NCBI GenBank assembly: GCA_031273515.1
Contig: JAISRU010000038.1
Coordinates: forward strand, 1 to 6,997
Origin: Bacteroidales bacterium
Lineage (GTDB): Bacteria; Bacteroidota; Bacteroidia; Bacteroidales; WCHB1-69
Length of the DNA: 6,997 bases
Direction of reading: 5' to 3'
In this document: positions 5,681 through 6,997 of the stretch, piece after piece
Position numbering within the stretch: the stretch's first letter is position 1
Layout: each line of letters opens with the position of its first letter
Notes under the pieces: model-generated
The model's database searches: none
Told to the model about the DNA's origin: nothing
The model's input: only the letters and a program-made list of their open reading frames with translations
Position numbers and translations under genes: made by a program

Positions 5681-6997
5681 ATGAAAAATTTAATCACAGT
5701 AATCGTTTTTTTAGCAGGTATATTAATACCGAATTTGGGATACGGTCAAGGTAGCTGTCCCAATTTAAATTTCACTTATGCCAATTTCACCAATTGGGAA
5801 TGTTATGCGGGCTCATGTGCCAGTGGAATAGTTATTAATCCGAGTCCACCTATGGGAGGAAGACATACCATCATGGACTTTGCAGTAATTTATCCGGCAA
5901 ACCAACACATGGATGGAAAATGCATCGTTATTCCTAAAGTTCCTTCAGGATTTAACTATTCCCTACAATTAGGCAACGACGTTAACGGAGCTCAAATGGA
6001 AGCAATAGAATATACCATGACGGTAGACAGCACCAATTCATTGCTGATCTTGCATTTTGCATGGGTTATGGAAAACCCTCAGGGTCATTCCCAATCTGAG
6101 AAATCCCAGTTTACAATGACACTAAAAGACTCATTGGGACGAACATTAAGTATTCCCTGTGCTTTTACTAATTTTATAGCCGGTGCTGAAGGCATGACAG
6201 GATTAGTTTGTGATGTTAACAGTCCTGACGGCTTACAAGCTCGTACATGGACTACGGTCGGATATAGCTTGGAACTCTTGATAGGACAAACAATCAAAAT
6301 ATATTTCGAAACACGCGACTGTACGCTGAGCGGTCATTTCGGATATGCCTATCTGGTAGGGGAATGCCGTCCTATGAAGATTGATTTGCAATTTTGTGAA
6401 GGACAGACTGCCGCCCGTATGCGCGCTCCAGAAGGTTTTGTCTGGTACAAATGGACACGCAGCACGCAACCGACGTTTGCATACCAGGGAAGTGAAAGAT
6501 CGTATATGACATACGTCTGTCCTGACCCTCAGAATGATGAAACATTCACTTGCGAAGTACGCTCCGAATTAGGTTGTACCTCAACATTACGGACTGTTAT
6601 TGCCAGAACAGATATTGATGCGGATTTTCTCTTTGGAGTAAAGGACGCAAACGGACATGTACCTTTCGAGGATCATAACTACCAAAGTTGGTATGACACT
6701 TGTAATCGTACCGCTACCTTTGTAGATTTTTCCACTGTGAAAAACAGCACCAAAGAATCTCTCGAATGGGAAATACTAAATCCAAAGAGAGAGGTAATTG
6801 CCGTATCCGGCGATTCTTTGTTTACCTATACTTTTGCCGATCCTGATGAGCCTACCAAATATCTGATTCGTTTGAGGGTGAACACAGAAAACGGATGTAC
6901 CGATACCTCAGCGCCATTGACGGAAAGATATATTACCATTTACCCGTCGCCCAAAGTCAAAATAGATGGTCCTGACCAGATGTGCGCAGGAAATCAG
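5681..6997 (+). CDS. Large secreted multidomain surface protein with Ig/PKD-like modules, 3' end outside window
   Basis: The frame runs from ATG 5681 to the window end without a stop (439 codons visible), so the protein is longer, possibly much longer. Residues 1-22 form a Sec signal peptide (KN, hydrophobic core, then NLGYG before Gln23). Residues about 26-229 make a cysteine-containing domain with FTNWECYAG (36-44), GRHTIM (60-65), LQLGN (95-99), YTMTVDS (111-117) and GHFGYAYL (218-225). This pattern recurs at the N terminus of Bacteroidota surface proteins; a jelly-roll or CUB-like fold is my inference. Residues about 230-310 and 311-424 resemble Ig/PKD-like modules (FCEGQTA, TFTCEVRSELGC; RLRVNTENGCTDTS), and a third begins at about 425 (KIDGPDQMCAGN). 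No enzyme active site was recognised. The A-rich leader has no Shine-Dalgarno. Export by type IX secretion with a C-terminal sorting domain is plausible but cannot be seen. The role could be adhesion or matrix binding; this is not shown. Confidence 0.85.
   Translation, partial: MKNLITVIVFLAGILIPNLGYGQGSCPNLNFTYANFTNWECYAGSCASGIVINPSPPMGGRHTIMDFAVIYPANQHMDGKCIVIPKVPSGFNYSLQLGNDVNGAQMEAIEYTMTVDSTNSLLILHFAWVMENPQGHSQSEKSQFTMTLKDSLGRTLSIPCAFTNFIAGAEGMTGLVCDVNSPDGLQARTWTTVGYSLELLIGQTIKIYFETRDCTLSGHFGYAYLVGECRPMKIDLQFCEGQTAARMRAPEGFVWYKWTRSTQPTFAYQGSERSYMTYVCPDPQNDETFTCEVRSELGCTSTLRTVIARTDIDADFLFGVKDANGHVPFEDHNYQSWYDTCNRTATFVDFSTVKNSTKESLEWEILNPKREVIAVSGDSLFTYTFADPDEPTKYLIRLRVNTENGCTDTSAPLTERYITIYPSPKVKIDGPDQMCAGNQ

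Noticed and set aside
6233..6469. Minus-strand frame within the surface-protein gene
   Set aside because: The plus strand has an uninterrupted 439-codon frame with a signal peptide and recognisable domains; the opposite frame shows none.

Overview
The window looks like chromosomal DNA from a member of the phylum Bacteroidota, most likely order Bacteroidales; the genus cannot be told from the sequence. The grounds are a GldH-family lipoprotein gene directly upstream of a class A penicillin-binding protein gene, A-rich leaders without Shine-Dalgarno motifs, a promoter of the Bacteroidota TAnnTTTG type, and a large exported protein built like the Ig/PKD-rich surface proteins of this phylum.

Positions 1-4291 are one compact plus-strand gene run: gldH (5' end cut by the window), a PBP1A-type peptidoglycan polymerase (11-bp overlap with gldH), dprA (1-bp overlap with the PBP gene) and, 10 bp further on, a small four-helix membrane protein of the phage-holin-4_2 (PF04020) family. 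The spacing suggests co-transcription. The first, second and fourth products act at the cell envelope; DprA is a cytoplasmic DNA-uptake and recombination factor that shares the transcript without an obvious functional link.

Positions 4292-4988 hold no convincing gene but are structured. A roughly 200-bp element with matching inverted ends (4289-4490) begins on the stop codon of the holin-like gene. After it comes a cluster of four copies of a 12-bp word, CGACCTACATCG, three direct and one inverted (4588-4673). The rest is AT-rich leader with a good candidate promoter at about 4908-4940.

Positions 4989-5510 encode a separately transcribed DUF2148 protein with a four-cysteine ferredoxin-like motif. 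A 170-bp AT-rich gap with a 9-bp tandem repeat and a weak candidate promoter leads to a secreted multidomain protein (5681 onward) that is still open at the window end. It has a signal peptide, a cysteine-containing N-terminal domain of a type seen in Bacteroidota surface proteins, and then Ig/PKD-like modules. It is probably exported and perhaps a type IX secretion cargo, but the C-terminal sorting domain that would show this lies outside the window.

I see no clear evidence of an undescribed multi-gene system. The least explained parts are the two intergenic repeat structures and the DUF2148 protein.
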